From contig MU400675.1 in assembly GCA_022578965.1 (NCBI GenBank), positions 28,780-92,779 on the forward strand: 64,000 nucleotides of DNA, in the 5' to 3' direction. Each line of letters opens with the position of its first letter. The stretch's first letter is position 1. Shown here piece by piece: positions 48,060 through 60,400 of the stretch. The stretch is from Xylaria sp. FL1777 (Eukaryota > Ascomycota > Sordariomycetes > Xylariales > Xylariaceae). The position numbers and the translations under genes were made by a program. The notes below the pieces were generated by a model. That model did not search any database. It was given only the letters and a program-made list of their open reading frames with translations, and had not been told where the DNA came from.

Positions 48060-49660
48060 AAAGTTTAGTTTATATAATAGCTAATAGCTTTTTTTATGTT
48101 ACTAATTTAGCAGTTATTAATTTAGTAATTATTGATTTAATAGTACATAATATAATACTTAAAATTATAACTACTTAAGCATATTTTTAGTGCGTGTTAA
48201 AAAGGCATTTATTTATATATACTAGTTGTACTTTTACTAACCTTATGCTTTTATTTTTTTAATAGACTTATGCTTTTATTAAATTTATGCTTTTATATTT
48301 TTTTAACCGACTTAACGTTTTTATATTTTTTTAACGTTACTTTTATTTTTTTATACCTTTTTAACATAATTTACTATTAGCTTAGTTTTTATGATAGTTT
48401 TTTTTATATTACTAATACTGCAGTATAGATTTAATTTTTAAGCGTGTTAAAAAACTATTTATGCGTATTAATAGTTATGCATTAGTAGTTACGCTTTTAT
48501 TAACTAGCCGTATTTTTTTATTTTAAATTAGGCTTAAGCTTAAAACTAAACTGCAAGTGCAATAATAAAGAGATTAAATATAACGCTAAAAACTACTTAG
48601 CTTTTATTATGCACTTATTTATTAAACTATGCTTTTTAACCTAAAAATAGCGCGCACATCTTAAATTAAGTATAAGCTTAAAACTAAACTTTAAGTTTTT
48701 TAGTGTTAAAAGTGTTTTAGCTAAAAATAATCGATTTTCTAGCTTTGCGTTATTACTTTTTAAACAAGTTCTTATTTTATATTAACAACGTAATATAGTA
48801 TATAATAAGTAGTTAAATAATACTTAGTTTGCTATAGTTAAAAATACAAACTTAAGATTTATTAATATTGTTGTTTATTTGTTTTATAAGTTTATAAGCT
48901 ATAGCAAAAACATAGTTTAACTTTATTATTAATTAACTTGCATTTAAATATATTTATTAATTTAATACTAAATTTTTTTTAGGTTTACTTAATTATATAT
49001 AATAAAGGGTTAATAAGGTTTATATAACAGCTTTTCTTATGTTACTAATTTAGCTAATTTAGCATTAAGTAATGCAGCGCAAAAAATTATGGCTACATTT
49101 TTTTTTGTAAGTATTAGTAGTTATAAACTAATTGTTTGCTTTTATACCTGTTTAATATAACTTATAATAAGTTTATATAATAGTTTTTCTTATGTTATTA
49201 ATTTAGCATTAAGTAATATAGTACTAAAAATTATAGCTACATTTTTTTGCGCATAAATAGTTGCTTTTGCTAACCTTTTGCTTTATTTTATTTATACTTA
49301 TTTAATATAACTTAAAGTTAGTTTACGTACTTAAGTAAGTAGTTTATATAATAGCTTTTTTTACGTTATTAATTTAAATGTTACTAACTTAAATGTTGTT
49401 AACTTAGCGGTACATAATGTAGTGCTAAAAATTATAGCTATATGTATTAATGCATTAATAATTGTTGTTTTTGATTAACTTTTTAGTTCTTTTAGTTCTT
49501 TTGGTTTTTTTTATACTTGTTTAATATACTTGTTTACTATGACTTATAACGGGTTTGTTTTATATAATAGCTTTTTTTATATTACTGATTTAGCAATACG
49601 TAATGTAGTAGTAAAAATTACAGCTATATTTTTAAAGCGTGTTAAAAAAAAAAAAAGAAA
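48060..49660. repeat. Long-period degenerate repeat, about six copies
   Basis: The block TTTATATAATAGCTTTTTTT plus ATGTTACTAATTTAGCA plus TAATGTAGTRCTAAAAATTA plus TAGCTATATTTTT begins near 48070, 48393, 49020, 49173, 49331 and 49553. In several copies a TTTTAACTTTTATTTT-like stretch follows. Spacing is irregular (150-620 bp). Internal sub-repeats occur (TTATGCTTTTATTTTTTTAA, 48240-48370). No coding frame. Confidence 0.7.
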
Positions 49661-51700
49661 GATTTAATAAAACAAAAAAAAAGTTTATTAAATAAAGGTT
49701 GCTAACTAATTAAGAGTTAACTAATTAAGCACTAAACTAATGAACTACTGCATACTGTATATATATGTTAAATACTAATACTAGAAACGCTAAAAACGGA
49801 CGCTAGTAATAAGTTAAAGCATATATAGTAGCTAATTATAGCTATGTATTAAACTATAAGTATATACTAGTTGCTAACTATGGTAAAAGTGCTTTAGCTA
49901 TTATTAATAAATAGCTTTATAAAAATATAAATGAATAGATTTTTATAGCTTTAACTAAATATTTATGCAATGTTATTTATTTTATTGCTATTTAAAACGC
50001 TTTTTATTGCTTGTGCTATTTTTATTGCTTATGCTATGTTATATTAATTGTTGCTATGTTTAGTGCTAAGTTATTTTATACTAAAGTACGTATTTTTAAA
50101 AACGCAAAATGATATTATGCATAGCTTTATATGTAATAGTAAAAACAATAAATTAGTTAATTAATTAATTAATTAATCGATTAATAAGAAATAAGTAATT
50201 AGTTTGTATACCTTGCAATAAAGAGTTATTAAAAATAAAACAAGACAACTTAAACTATTAGCTTTTGTTTATTAGCTTTTATAACACCGATTAAAAGGCT
50301 TATATAAATCTATTTATTAATTATTTAATTAATTTTACTTGTTTAGTTGCATTTAAGGGTACGTTTAAGTAAGTTACATTTAGGTTAGTTGTATTTAGGT
50401 TAGTTTTATTTTAATAGGTAAAAAAAGCTTTTATAAGTGTTAAATATAATTAGTACTAACGTAAAGTTAAGTTAAAATAAGTAAACGTATATATATATAT
50501 TTGCAGGATATAAAATACTAATAGAAAAGTAGCTATAGTTGTTTTATTAAGGTTAATTAATTACGTTAGTTTTGTTTGTTTTATTTTGTTTAGTATATTA
50601 ATGCAAAATATAAGGTATATATTATTGTAGCTACTATAGCTGCTATAGTTGCTATAGCTTTTGTACTACGTGAATGTAATATAATGAAATAGCTTTTGTT
50701 TTGTGCTTTTGTTTTATAAGTGCTAATTTTTAAGTATTTTGTATTATTAGGCATAATTAGTAACGCATAAAAATAAAAATGCAATAAAAAGTATTATAAT
50801 TATGATTAAATGTGTAACATAATAAATAAATGTTTTGTTTATTATTTTAACTTTGTTGTGTTTTTTTTACGTTTTTTGCGATACTTCGCGTATAAATAAA
50901 AAAGCATTACTTGCTATATTTAAGTTGTTAAACAGGTTAATAGTATTATTTTACTATAACTTATTGCTGATTTTAGTTTTATAAAGCACTTTTTGATTAA
51001 TGTGCTACTTTAAGATTATATAGCATTATTAGCTTTAATTATTAGTAATTTAATGCTTAATTAATTAATTAGTTAATTTATTTATTAATTAATTTATGTA
51101 TTGACTTAATAAAGTTAGCGCTATAGGTGTGTAATTATTTATGGCTATATTATACCCCCTTTTTAAGTTTAGTTTAGTTTAGTTTTAGTTTAGGTTCTGG
51201 TTTTAGTTTTGGTTTTAAATCTTGGTTTTAATGTAATTTAAATGCTTTTTTAATATTAGCGTTATAGCTTGTTTTGTAGTTTGTTTTAGCAAACAAGAAA
51301 TAGTGATATATTTAAGCAATTAATAAGACTGCATAGTTTTTTAGATTTTGTATGCTATGCTATCTATATTAGGTTAGCATATATAAAGTGTAAAAGTGTA
51401 AAAATAAGTGGACTAACTTAGTTTTTGCGAAATTTTAACCTAAATAAATAAGTTTTTATTTATTGTGGTTTTAGCGTAACGCTAAGCAATTTAAGCTATA
51501 CAGAGTGGTAAAGTAAGCTAAGGTGTGTTATACAAAATAATAAGGCTAAACAAGGGGTTATAAAGTATGCATATAAAATTATAAGTAAGTACTAAGTGTG
51601 CTAGCATAAAGTGTAATAATATAAGCTTATATAACCAGGCTTTGTTGTAAGGTAGTATAGGTTATTATATAATAAATATTTTATTTTTTTTTTATAAAAC
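49661..51700. other. Unassigned sequence with small simple repeats
   Basis: Contains a TTAA tract at 50155-50180, a short GTWGCTATAGCTGCTATAGT repeat near 50628-50660 (which creates an open minus-strand stretch at 50590-50784 reading TKAIATIAAIVATI), a TTTATTAATTAATTTATT patch near 51055-51105, and a TTTTAGTTTTGGTTTTR patch near 51170-51230 retaining GG. 51360-51660 is less mutated than average (GGTAAAG, AGGTGTG, GGGG retained). No gene supported. Confidence 0.5.
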
Positions 51701-51709
51701 ACTATAATT

Positions 51710-51746
<37 letters not shown>

Positions 51747-52920
51747 TTTCCTTTTTTATTATATATTTAACCTTAAATTTTATACTTTTTATTTTTTTTT
51801 ACGCTTTTTTTTTTTTAATACTTTTACTTTTTTTTTATAAAACACCTTTAAAAAAAAAAAAATTATAACTTAACTTTAATCTTTTTTTGCTTTTTTTATT
51901 TTATATTATTATAACAATTTTGTTTCTTTTTTTTTATATTTTATTTTTTTTTTTTTATAAAACATGTTTTTTTAAAAACAACTTTATTATTTTTTTTTTT
52001 TTTTCTTTTTTTATAATTTGTTTTTTTTTTATATACTACTTTTTATTATTTATTTTTATTATAATATTTTCTTTTTTATTTATTTTTTTTTAAAAATATT
52101 ATTTTTACTTTTATATTTTATATAATAATATTTTAATATATAACTTTACTTTTTTTTTATAAACCTTTAACCTTTTTTTTATAAAACTTTTAACTTTTTT
52201 TTTATAACTTTTTAACTTTTTTTTTATAAACTTTTAACTTTTTTTTTATAATATAATAAACTTTAACTTTTTTTTTATAAAACTTTTAACCTTTTTTTTA
52301 TAATATTTTAACTTTTTTTTATAAACTTTTAACTTTTTTTTATAAATTTTTAACTTTTTTTTTATAAAAACTTTAACCTTTTTTTTATAAATCTTTAATT
52401 TTTTTTTTATTATATTTTAACCTTTTTTTTATAAAACATTAACTTTTTCTTTATAAATTTTTAACCTTTTTTTTATAAATTTTAAACTTTTTTTTTATAA
52501 AACTTAAAACTTTTTTTTGCAAACTTTTGATTTTTTTTTTATAAAACTTTTACCTTTTTTTTATAAAACCTTAACTTTTTTTTTATAATATACTAAAAAT
52601 TACCTCTTAAAATAAAAAACAATAATTATAAACCTTATATTTTTAACTTGCTGCTTTTTTAAATAATAATATTACTATAACATTTTATTATACTTTTTTT
52701 TTTTTAGCTTTTATATTTTCTTTTTAAAAAATTAACTTATATTATATATTTTCTTTTATTATATATATATATTTAATACTTTTTTTCTTTTATAAACTGT
52801 TTTTTTTTTTTATTTAACTTTATTTTTTTTTTTTAATACATTACTTTTTTTTTATAATATTATACCTTTTTTTCTGCAAACCTTACTTTTTATTCTTAAA
52901 TTATTATTTTTTTCTTTTTA
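51701..52920. repeat. Poly-T-rich array, about 20-bp period
   Basis: From 52145 to 52590 roughly 20 units of CTTTTAACTTTTTTTTTATA plus AA, flanked by irregular T-runs (51713-51740, 51780-52080, 52790-52850). The plus strand is T-rich over more than 1.2 kb, a strong strand asymmetry. Open frames here (such as 51887-52093, Phe/Ile/Leu only) are low complexity. Confidence 0.9.
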
Positions 52921-53340
52921 AAACATTATTTTGTTTTTTTTAAACTTTATTTCTTTTTTATTAATTTTTATTTTTTTTTTATTAACCTTTACTTTTTTTT
53001 TATTAACTTTTACTTTTTTTTTATTAACTTTTACTTTTTTTTTATTAACTTTTATTTTTTTTTCATTAATTTTTATTTTTTTTTTATTAATTTTTACTTT
53101 TTTTTTATTAACCTTTACTTTTTTTTTATTAATTTTTACTTTTTCTTTATTAACTTTTATTTTTTTTTTATTAACTTTTACTTTTTTTTTATTAATTTTT
53201 ATTTTTTTTTTATTAACTTTTATTTCTTTTTTATTAATATTTATTTTTTTTTTATTAACTTTTATTTTTTTTTTATTAACTTTTATTTTTTTTTTATTAA
53301 TATTAATTTTTTTTTTATTAACTTTTATTTTTTTTTATAA
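52921..53340. repeat. 18-bp minisatellite TTTTTTTTATTAACTTTTAC
   Basis: About 20 units of TTTTTTTTTATTAACTTT with C/T variants. The 18-bp period leaves a 145-codon open forward frame of FFLLTF hexapeptides. I treat this as repeat artefact, not a gene, although a decayed repeat protein cannot be excluded. Confidence 0.92.
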
Positions 53341-53640
53341 TTTTATAAAATTTAAGCATATATTATAACTTATATAAGTTTTAAAGCAAATATATAAAAA
53401 AAGCTAAAAGTTTTTTGCTAATTAAATATATTTATAGTTTATAAAAGCTATAATATATAATAAAACAAAATATTAAATTTTTTTATAGTTAAAATGGTTT
53501 TTTTTATTAAAGCTATAATTATTTATAAAGCTAAAAAAAAAATTTATACTAGTTTTAAACTTTTTTTTTATAAACATTAAATTAATAATAAGTTTAATAG
53601 CTTAAATATAATATTATATACTATAAGTAATACTTATTTA

Positions 53641-54966
53641 AGCTTTATAATTAAATATTTTGCTAAAGAATAATATAGCTAAAGTATTTATACTATTACT
53701 AAAAATAAAAGTATTTGTAGCTTAAAAAGCTACTATAATAATAAAAGTACTAGTAATTATTTTAGTAAAAATGTAGCTAAATGTAATAATATTTTTATTA
53801 TTTTTTTAAAGCATTAATATTATAGCTATAATTTTAGCTTTTTTTATAATAAAACGTTTACTAAAAGTTTTAACGTTATTATTTAAACTATTGCTTTTAT
53901 TATTATTAAAAAAGTTTAGTAAAGCAAAAGCAGCTAATGTAATATATTTATAGCTTTATGCTTTAGTATTAAATGTTTAATTATTAAAACTTACGCTTTG
54001 TTTAAAACTAACGCTGTATTTTTTACTTTAAAAATTTATAAGCTATAGTATAAATTTTAAAACATAAATATAATATGCTAAAAGTTTGCTTAAATATAAA
54101 TAAGCAAAGCTAAAGCTTTTTAATAAGTTTTTAACAAAAGAAAAAAACTGCAATATTTATATTATTATTAATACTAAAAACTATATGTACTAAAAATTAA
54201 ACTTAGCAAAAAAAAAACAAATATATAATGTTTATACGTATTATAAAGCTTTTTTTAATAATAAATTCGAAAATATGCTTTTTATATAGTTAAGCTTTAA
54301 AATAAACTTTAGTATAAGTTTTGCAAGCTTTAACGTTATTATTATAAGTAATTTTTACTTAAAAACTAGCTTTTTAAACATTATAAAATATGCTTTTTGC
54401 TTTATAAAACATATTACTAAATATATATTGTTGCTTAAGTTTTTTTTTAATTATTATAAGTTTAGCATTTTTTTTGTTATTTAACTTAACTATTAGCTTA
54501 TTAACTATACTATTTTTGTTTTTAAAATTGTGCTTTTTTTTATGCATTTTTTTTTTTTTTAAGCGTTAAATTAGCTACTATTTAATACTATAAACTTTTT
54601 TTTGCTTGCTTGTTTTTTGTTAAAATGCTTAATAATATATTTAATAAGCGTATTATTTTTTTATGCATAGTTTATATAAGTAATATAAGCAATAAAATCT
54701 TTATATTTAAAAATATATTTTTATTAATATATTAATACTTTTTGCTGTTTAATTTTAAAAGTAGTACTATAAATACTTTGTTTAGTTTAATTTTAAAAGT
54801 AGTTTATATTTATAAAGTAGCAATTATAAGCTTTAATAATATTAATAATATATATTTTTATAGCTGCTTAAACTTTTTTAAAGCGCTTATTATTACTATT
54901 AATATAAAAAATTATAGCTATTTTATTTTAGTATTAAAAAAAGCATTTATGCAAGTTTTTTAAACG
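53641..54966 (+). pseudogene. Decayed reading frame with open C-terminal block
   Basis: One phase runs from about 53641 to TAA 54964. The first 195 codons carry about 15 stops and the middle part is similar; the last 74 codons (54742-54963) are fully open (LLFNFKSSTINTLFSLILKV, ending LKKAFMQVF). The N-terminal half has scattered Cys and His (NVAKCNNIF, then FLKH, and QCNIFIALCFSIKC with * as Q) that might be remains of a zinc-finger region. This is speculative. Family not recognised. Confidence 0.35.
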
Positions 54967-55324
54967 CATAAAAGCTATATTATATAGTTTAATACTACTA
55001 AGCATATTAATTATGTACTAAATATAAAAAAATAAAGCTTTAAATAGCTAAGCATGCTTTTAAAGTTTAATTTTTATAGTTAATTTTAATTAAAGCTTAA
55101 AGTTACTAAAATTATAATTGCTTATTAATATATATAATAATAAAAATAAGTTATAAACTATAAAAAGGATTTTATATTGCAAAAATATATAATATTATAA
55201 ATTTTTTTTATTAACTATTTTTTTTAAAACTTTAATAAAAAGAAATAAATTAGTAATGCGTTTTTTTTTATAATTATTAAAGTGCTTTATATATATTTAT
55301 ATAAATAGCTAAAAAAAAAAAATT
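54967..55324. other. Unassigned degenerate sequence
   Basis: No frame or repeat recognised; A/T runs only. Confidence 0.5.
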
Positions 55325-55640
55325 ATATTATTATAAAAGTTTTTAAGCTAAAATAATTAATAGTTTTTTTTTGTTTTAAATATAAATATAAATAAAACAT
55401 TGCTTAATAAAATACTACTATAAAGCAAGCAAATATAAACTTGCTACTTATATAAAATACCGCTAAAAAAAAAAAATAACACACGTGCTTTAAATATTAT
55501 ACTTAAAAAAAATAATAGCTTTAAGCATTAAGTAGCTTTAAGTATAATAAATATACTAATAAAAAAACTTATGTTTTAATATTAAATAAATAATACTATA
55601 TACTGCAGTTTTAAAATATTTTATAAAAAATTATAAAACT
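55325..55640 (+). repeat. Direct repeat, left copy (possible LTR)
   Basis: About 315 bp closely matches 61650-61975 in the same orientation. Landmarks shared in order: TTGTTTTAAATATAAATA, AAGCAAGCAAATATAAACTT, GCTTTAAGCATTAAGTAG, AAAAAACTTATGTTTT, ATACTATATACTGCAGTTTT, TTTATAAAAAATTAT. By eye identity is roughly 85-90 %. The 6.3-kb distance suits the two LTRs of one retrotransposon or two separate insertions of one family. No TG..CA ends, primer-binding site or target duplication could be identified after this much mutation. Confidence 0.8.
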
Positions 55641-56224
55641 TATTATAAAAATTAACTTTTTTAATACTACTTTAATAAAAACTTTAAAAGCGTTACATTT
55701 TTACTTTTTAAACTTTTATATTGTTTATATATTTTTTAAAACAATTATTTATATTTATAAAACTTATTATAAAACTTTTAAGTAAAGCTAAATATATTAA
55801 CTACATTTTTAGCTTATTTATTGTTTACTTATAGCTAATTTTTTTATATAAGCTTAAATAGCTATATTAATTATTGCTTATTTTTATATACTTAAATATA
55901 TTTTTATTTTTGCTTTTTTTTTCTTTTAGCTGTTATATATATATTTTATTTACTTTTAAGTACTTTTGTTTTATACGCTTAAATAAAAAACTATAATAGT
56001 TCTGTTTTAATTTTTATGTTTATATATAATCTTTAAAAAGCTATATATTAGCAGCAAAAATAAGCTTTTTTTGCAGTAATTATTGCTTTAGCTACTATAT
56101 TTATGCAATTTGTTACTATTTTAAAATTATATAAAAATAATTAGCTATGCATAAAAAATTAGTATTATTAGTATATAAAGCTTGCAATACTTTAGCTATA
56201 GCTTTTTTTGCTACTTTTAAACAT
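55641..56224. other. Unassigned degenerate sequence
   Basis: No frame or repeat recognised. Confidence 0.5.
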
Positions 56225-56550
56225 TATTATAATGCATGCTTTTTTATAAAGATTATATATTAAAATACCTTTTTTTTTAAAGCTTTAAAACTATAAGCTA
56301 AACAATAATATAACGTACGCTTTTTTATAAAAATTATACATTAAAATACCTTTTTTTTTAAAGCTTTAAAACTATAAGCTAAGCAATAATATAATGCATG
56401 CTTTTTTATAAAAATTATACGCTAAAATACTTCTTTTTTTAAAGCTTTAAAACTATAAGCTAAGCAATAATATAATATATGCTTTTTTATAAAAATTATA
56501 CGTTAAAATACCTTTTTTTTTAAAGCTTTAAAATTATAAGCTAAGCAATA
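56225..56550. repeat. 80-bp tandem repeat, four units
   Basis: GCATGCTTTTTTATAAAAAT plus TATACGTTAAAATACCTTTT plus TTTTTAAAGCTTTAAAACTA plus TAAGCTAAGCAATAATATAA. Units begin near 56236, 56316, 56396 and 56476. A regular 80-bp period with few indels. Confidence 0.92.
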
Positions 56551-56779
56551 GCTTTACTTTTATGCTTATTTGTTTAATTTTTAAACATAATATAAACAGG
56601 TTTATTATTAAAAAGTACATTATTTTAAGCAAACTTATTAATAATAAACTTAAGCTAAAGCTTTTTTATATTATAAGCTAGTTTAATTTACTTAGTATAT
56701 ATATTATTGTTTTAGCTATTAAAATACTTAATTATATATTACTACAAACTTTAAAAAATTAAAAGTATAAATGTTTTTT
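56551..56779. other. Unassigned degenerate sequence
   Basis: Short spacer; nothing recognised. Confidence 0.4.
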
Positions 56780-56935
56780 AAAAAAAAATAAAAAAAAAAA
56801 AAACGTATAATAGTTAATAAAAAAAAGCAAAAAAAAGAAGCTAAAGCTTATATAGCTTTTATACTAAAAACAAGAATAAAAATATTAATACTTTTTATAC
56901 TAAAGCAAAAAAAGCGCAAAAAAAGTAAAACTAGC
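56780..56935 (+). repeat. Direct repeat, copy 1 (A-rich head)
   Basis: An A-rich head, then GCTAAAGCTTRTRYAGCTTT plus TATACTAAAAACAARAA plus TTAATACTTTTTATACTAAA plus GCAAAAAAAGC. Matches 58205-58360 in the same orientation with roughly 85 % identity by eye. Confidence 0.8.
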
Positions 56936-58204
56936 TAAAGTTAAATAAAAACAAAGCAACTATAAAAGCAAAAGTTATTATTATAAAAATATATATGCTA
57001 TATATACTTAATAAGCTTAATAATACTTTTAACCTTTTAATTTAGCAGCTAATAAAAATAGCAAATTTTCTAAAAGCATTATTTAATTAAATAAATATTT
57101 TTAATTTTACTAAATTAAAAACTTTAATAATTTACTTAGATTGCTTATATATATATAAGTATTTTTTAACGCTTTTTAATGCTAATAAATTATACTTAAA
57201 ATAATATTTATTAATAAAAAGTATTTATAGCACTACTATATAAAGCATAATTACTAATATATATTTGCTTTAAAAAAAACAATAAAGCTAATACTGTAGT
57301 ATAATTGCTAGCATTTGCTTTAAATAAAACAACAAAGCTAATATTGCAGCGTTTTTTCTTTACGAAAAAAGTTTGCAAAAATTACGCTTATAATTATTTA
57401 TTAATAAACAAACTTTTAAGCTTTTATTTAACTAAAATAAAAAATTTTTTAATATGCTTATAAGCTAATATATTACGTTTAAGTATTTTTTTAGTTAAAA
57501 CGTTTTATAGTTTAAAAAATATAAAATTTCTTTAAGTTAAAAGCATTTAATTTAAATTGTGTTATGTTTAAAAAAAGCGCTTTTATTATTTTTTACTATA
57601 AACTAACAGCAAAAAAATAGTAATAATTTGCTTGTTTTAGTTATAGTTTGCTTAGTATTAATTAGTATTATATAAAGTAGCTATAACTGTAATTTTTTTT
57701 ATAATATTAATAATATGTTTTTTTAAGCTAAAAACAACAAAAAGTTCTTAAAAAATGCTTTATAATAACAAATATTAAATTAATACAGTAATAACTTATA
57801 AAATAACGCTTAAAAAAACTATAAAAAAAAAACATTAAGCATTACTTTTATAGTTTTTAAAAGTAATTAAAACAGAAAAAAAAGCTAAGTAAGCATACTG
57901 CAGGTTTTAAAGCAAAAAAACAAAAGTAACGTAGCAAGCATTTAAAAAAAAAGCACTTAAAAAAAAAAAAAAAAAAAGCCTTTAGTTATAAAGTAAAACA
58001 AGCATAAAAGCATAGCTAAAAGCAAACGCTTATAAAAGCATTTAAAAACTTTAAATTGCTATAAAGCTTAATTAAGTAAGCTAAGTTAACTTATAAGCTA
58101 GCTTTAAAAATTATAGTAATTTTATTGCTAGAACAAACAAAAAATAAGCTTTTTTTTGCTAATACTTTTAAGGAAAAAAAAATTAGAAGTACAAATATTT
58201 CTTA
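56936..58204. other. Sequence between the two A-rich direct repeats
   Basis: Contains a tandem duplication at 57258-57350 (two units of about 52 bp: TTTGCTTTAAAWAAAACAAY plus AAAGCTAATAYTG) and a poly-A run near 57958-57977. No coding frame recognised. Confidence 0.5.
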
Positions 58205-58360
58205 AAAAAAAATAAAAAAAAAAAAAAACATATAGCAGCTAATAAAAAAAAGCAAAAAAAAAAAGCTAAAGCTTGTGCAGCTTTTATACTAAAAACAAAA
58301 AAACAAAAACGTTAATACTTTTTATACTAAAGCAAAAAAAGCATAAATAATTAAGCAAAG
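58205..58360 (+). repeat. Direct repeat, copy 2 (A-rich head)
   Basis: Second copy of 56780-56935, 1.43 kb downstream, same orientation. Confidence 0.8.
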
Positions 58361-58977
58361 CAAAAAAGCTTGCTTGTTAGCTTGTATAATAAGCAAGCTT
58401 TAATAAAAACAAACTAACTAATGTTTTTTTGCTGCTTATTAAAACAAATAAGCTATTATTATTAACTTTTAAAAAAAAGTTAGCATAAGTTTTAATAGAT
58501 TTAAATGATTTAAAAAAAACTAATATAAATTAAGCTACTAGTATAGCTAAATAAAAACAGTTTTTAAGTAGTAATAAGCATAATAGCAATTTTTAAATTA
58601 CTAAAAACTTAAGTAAGCTAAATAAAAGCATTACTAATTTATTTATAGCAGCTTAAAATAAAACTTATGTTTTATTTAAAACTAATGCTGCTTTTTTTGG
58701 TTATATGTTATATTTTTTTACTTTTTAAACCTTTAAATTGTTTATATATTTTAAATTATGTTAGAAATTTAATTTTGTACGCTTATTTATAGCTAACTAA
58801 AGCGCTTAAAATTGCAAAATATATAATTAGCTTTTCTTAAAAAAACTAACTGCATTAAGCTATTACGTTTTTTTTTTTTTTTGTTTTTGATTTTTTATTA
58901 TTGTTTTACTTTGTTTTACTTATTATAACGTTAATATAAGCTTTTTTTTTTTATTACTTCGTAATGCAAAAAACCTT
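58361..58977. other. Unassigned degenerate sequence
   Basis: T-run near 58868-58882; otherwise nothing recognised. Confidence 0.5.
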
Positions 58978-59180
58978 TAGTTATAATAATAGTAATTACT
59001 TAACAAAATAACAATATAATAAATAATAATAGTAGTTACTTAATAATTTAATAATTATAGCAATTATTTAATAAAACAATAATAATAATAATTACTTAAT
59101 AATATAATAATTATAGCAGTTAATACATAAAACAGTAATTATAGCAGTTAGTAAATAATATAATAATTATAGCAGTTATA
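58978..59180. repeat. AATAATTATAGCAGTTA-type short repeat
   Basis: About eight imperfect units of 20-30 bp based on TAATAATTATAGCARTTAYT. Confidence 0.75.
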
Positions 59181-60164
59181 AAACAATAAAAAAAAAATAG
59201 CAGTTTTTAATAAAAAAAAAATACTAAATATATAAATATAAATAATAGCTATAATAAGTACGTAAAAAAATAGCACTTATTTAAAACAAAGGTTTTTTAA
59301 GAACTAATTTATGTTTAAAACAAATAAAAAGCAAAAAGTATATAACAAAAACGCTTTATATGTTTTATATATTTAATGCTTTTTTTAAAAAAAACGCTTT
59401 TTAATAAAACGTTAGCAAGAAAAAGAATATAAAAAGGTAGTATTAATAGTGCTATATATTATATAAAAAAAAGCAATATATAGTGTTGCTTTAAAAAAAA
59501 AAAATCAAGTAAGTATATGTTTATTATTATAAACATATTGCTTATATAATACTTTAGCTAAAACTTAAACTTGGATTTTTTTATAAGTAATAGCGCATAT
59601 TGCTATTATACTATTAAAGCAAAAAAAAAAATGTAATAAGCTTAGTTTTTTTAATTAGTTATTTGTATAATGTTTTAAAGCATATTAATAAATATATGCT
59701 TTAGCTTAGTAATAACTTTTTTATACTTTACTATTAGTTTTAAGCATATTTATTAGTTTATAGTAATAAATATTACTTTTAATACAGCAAAACACGCAAG
59801 TTTTTATTATAATATAAAGTACAAAGTATACGTGCTTTTTTTGCATAATAAGTGCTGTTTTGCTTTATAACTAGTTTTAAAAAACCTTTTTAAGTTTTAT
59901 TTTAATATTTATATATATACTTAATATATAACGTAGTTAAGCTTAATATGCTTATTTTACTACTTTTATATTTTTATAAGCTATAGTTTATTAATAATAA
60001 TACTAATATGCTTGTTTTATTATGTGCTATAGTAGCAATAAACACTTATTTTTTTTATATTATAAATGTTATAAAGCAAAAAAGCAACGTTTATAATAGT
60101 TCTGCTAAGCAGTAATATATTAAATAATTTAGCTAAGCATTAAACATAAAAAAACCTTTTAAAG
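59181..60164. other. Unassigned degenerate sequence
   Basis: No frame with reduced stops, no repeat unit recognised. Confidence 0.5.
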
Positions 60165-60400
60165 CTACGTTTTTTTCTAAAGCTACGCTTTTTTTTAATA
60201 TAAACTTCTTTTTTTTTCTTTTTTTAGCTCTGTTTTTTTTTTCTTTTTTTCTTTTTTTTTTTTTTAGCCTTTTTTTTCTCATTTTTTTTTTTCTTTTTTT
60301 TTTTTTTTTTCTTTTTTTTTGCTTTATATTTTACTGCTACAAACTTCTTTTTTTTTACTAGCGTTTTATTTTTTTTTTTAGTTGCTTTTTTTATTATATA
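60165..60400. repeat. Pyrimidine tract (T with scattered C)
   Basis: Nearly pure T/C on the plus strand for most of 235 bp, with TTTTTCTTTTTTT motifs. TpC survives here, unlike most of the window. Confidence 0.85.

Noticed and set aside
50590..50784. 64-codon minus-strand open frame
   Set aside because: Its open character depends on a short GCTATAGTTGCTATAG-type repeat; no extended coding signal on either side.
52931..53368. 145-codon open frame of FFLLTF repeats
   Set aside because: Follows entirely from an 18-bp T-rich minisatellite; composition is Phe/Leu/Thr/Ile only.
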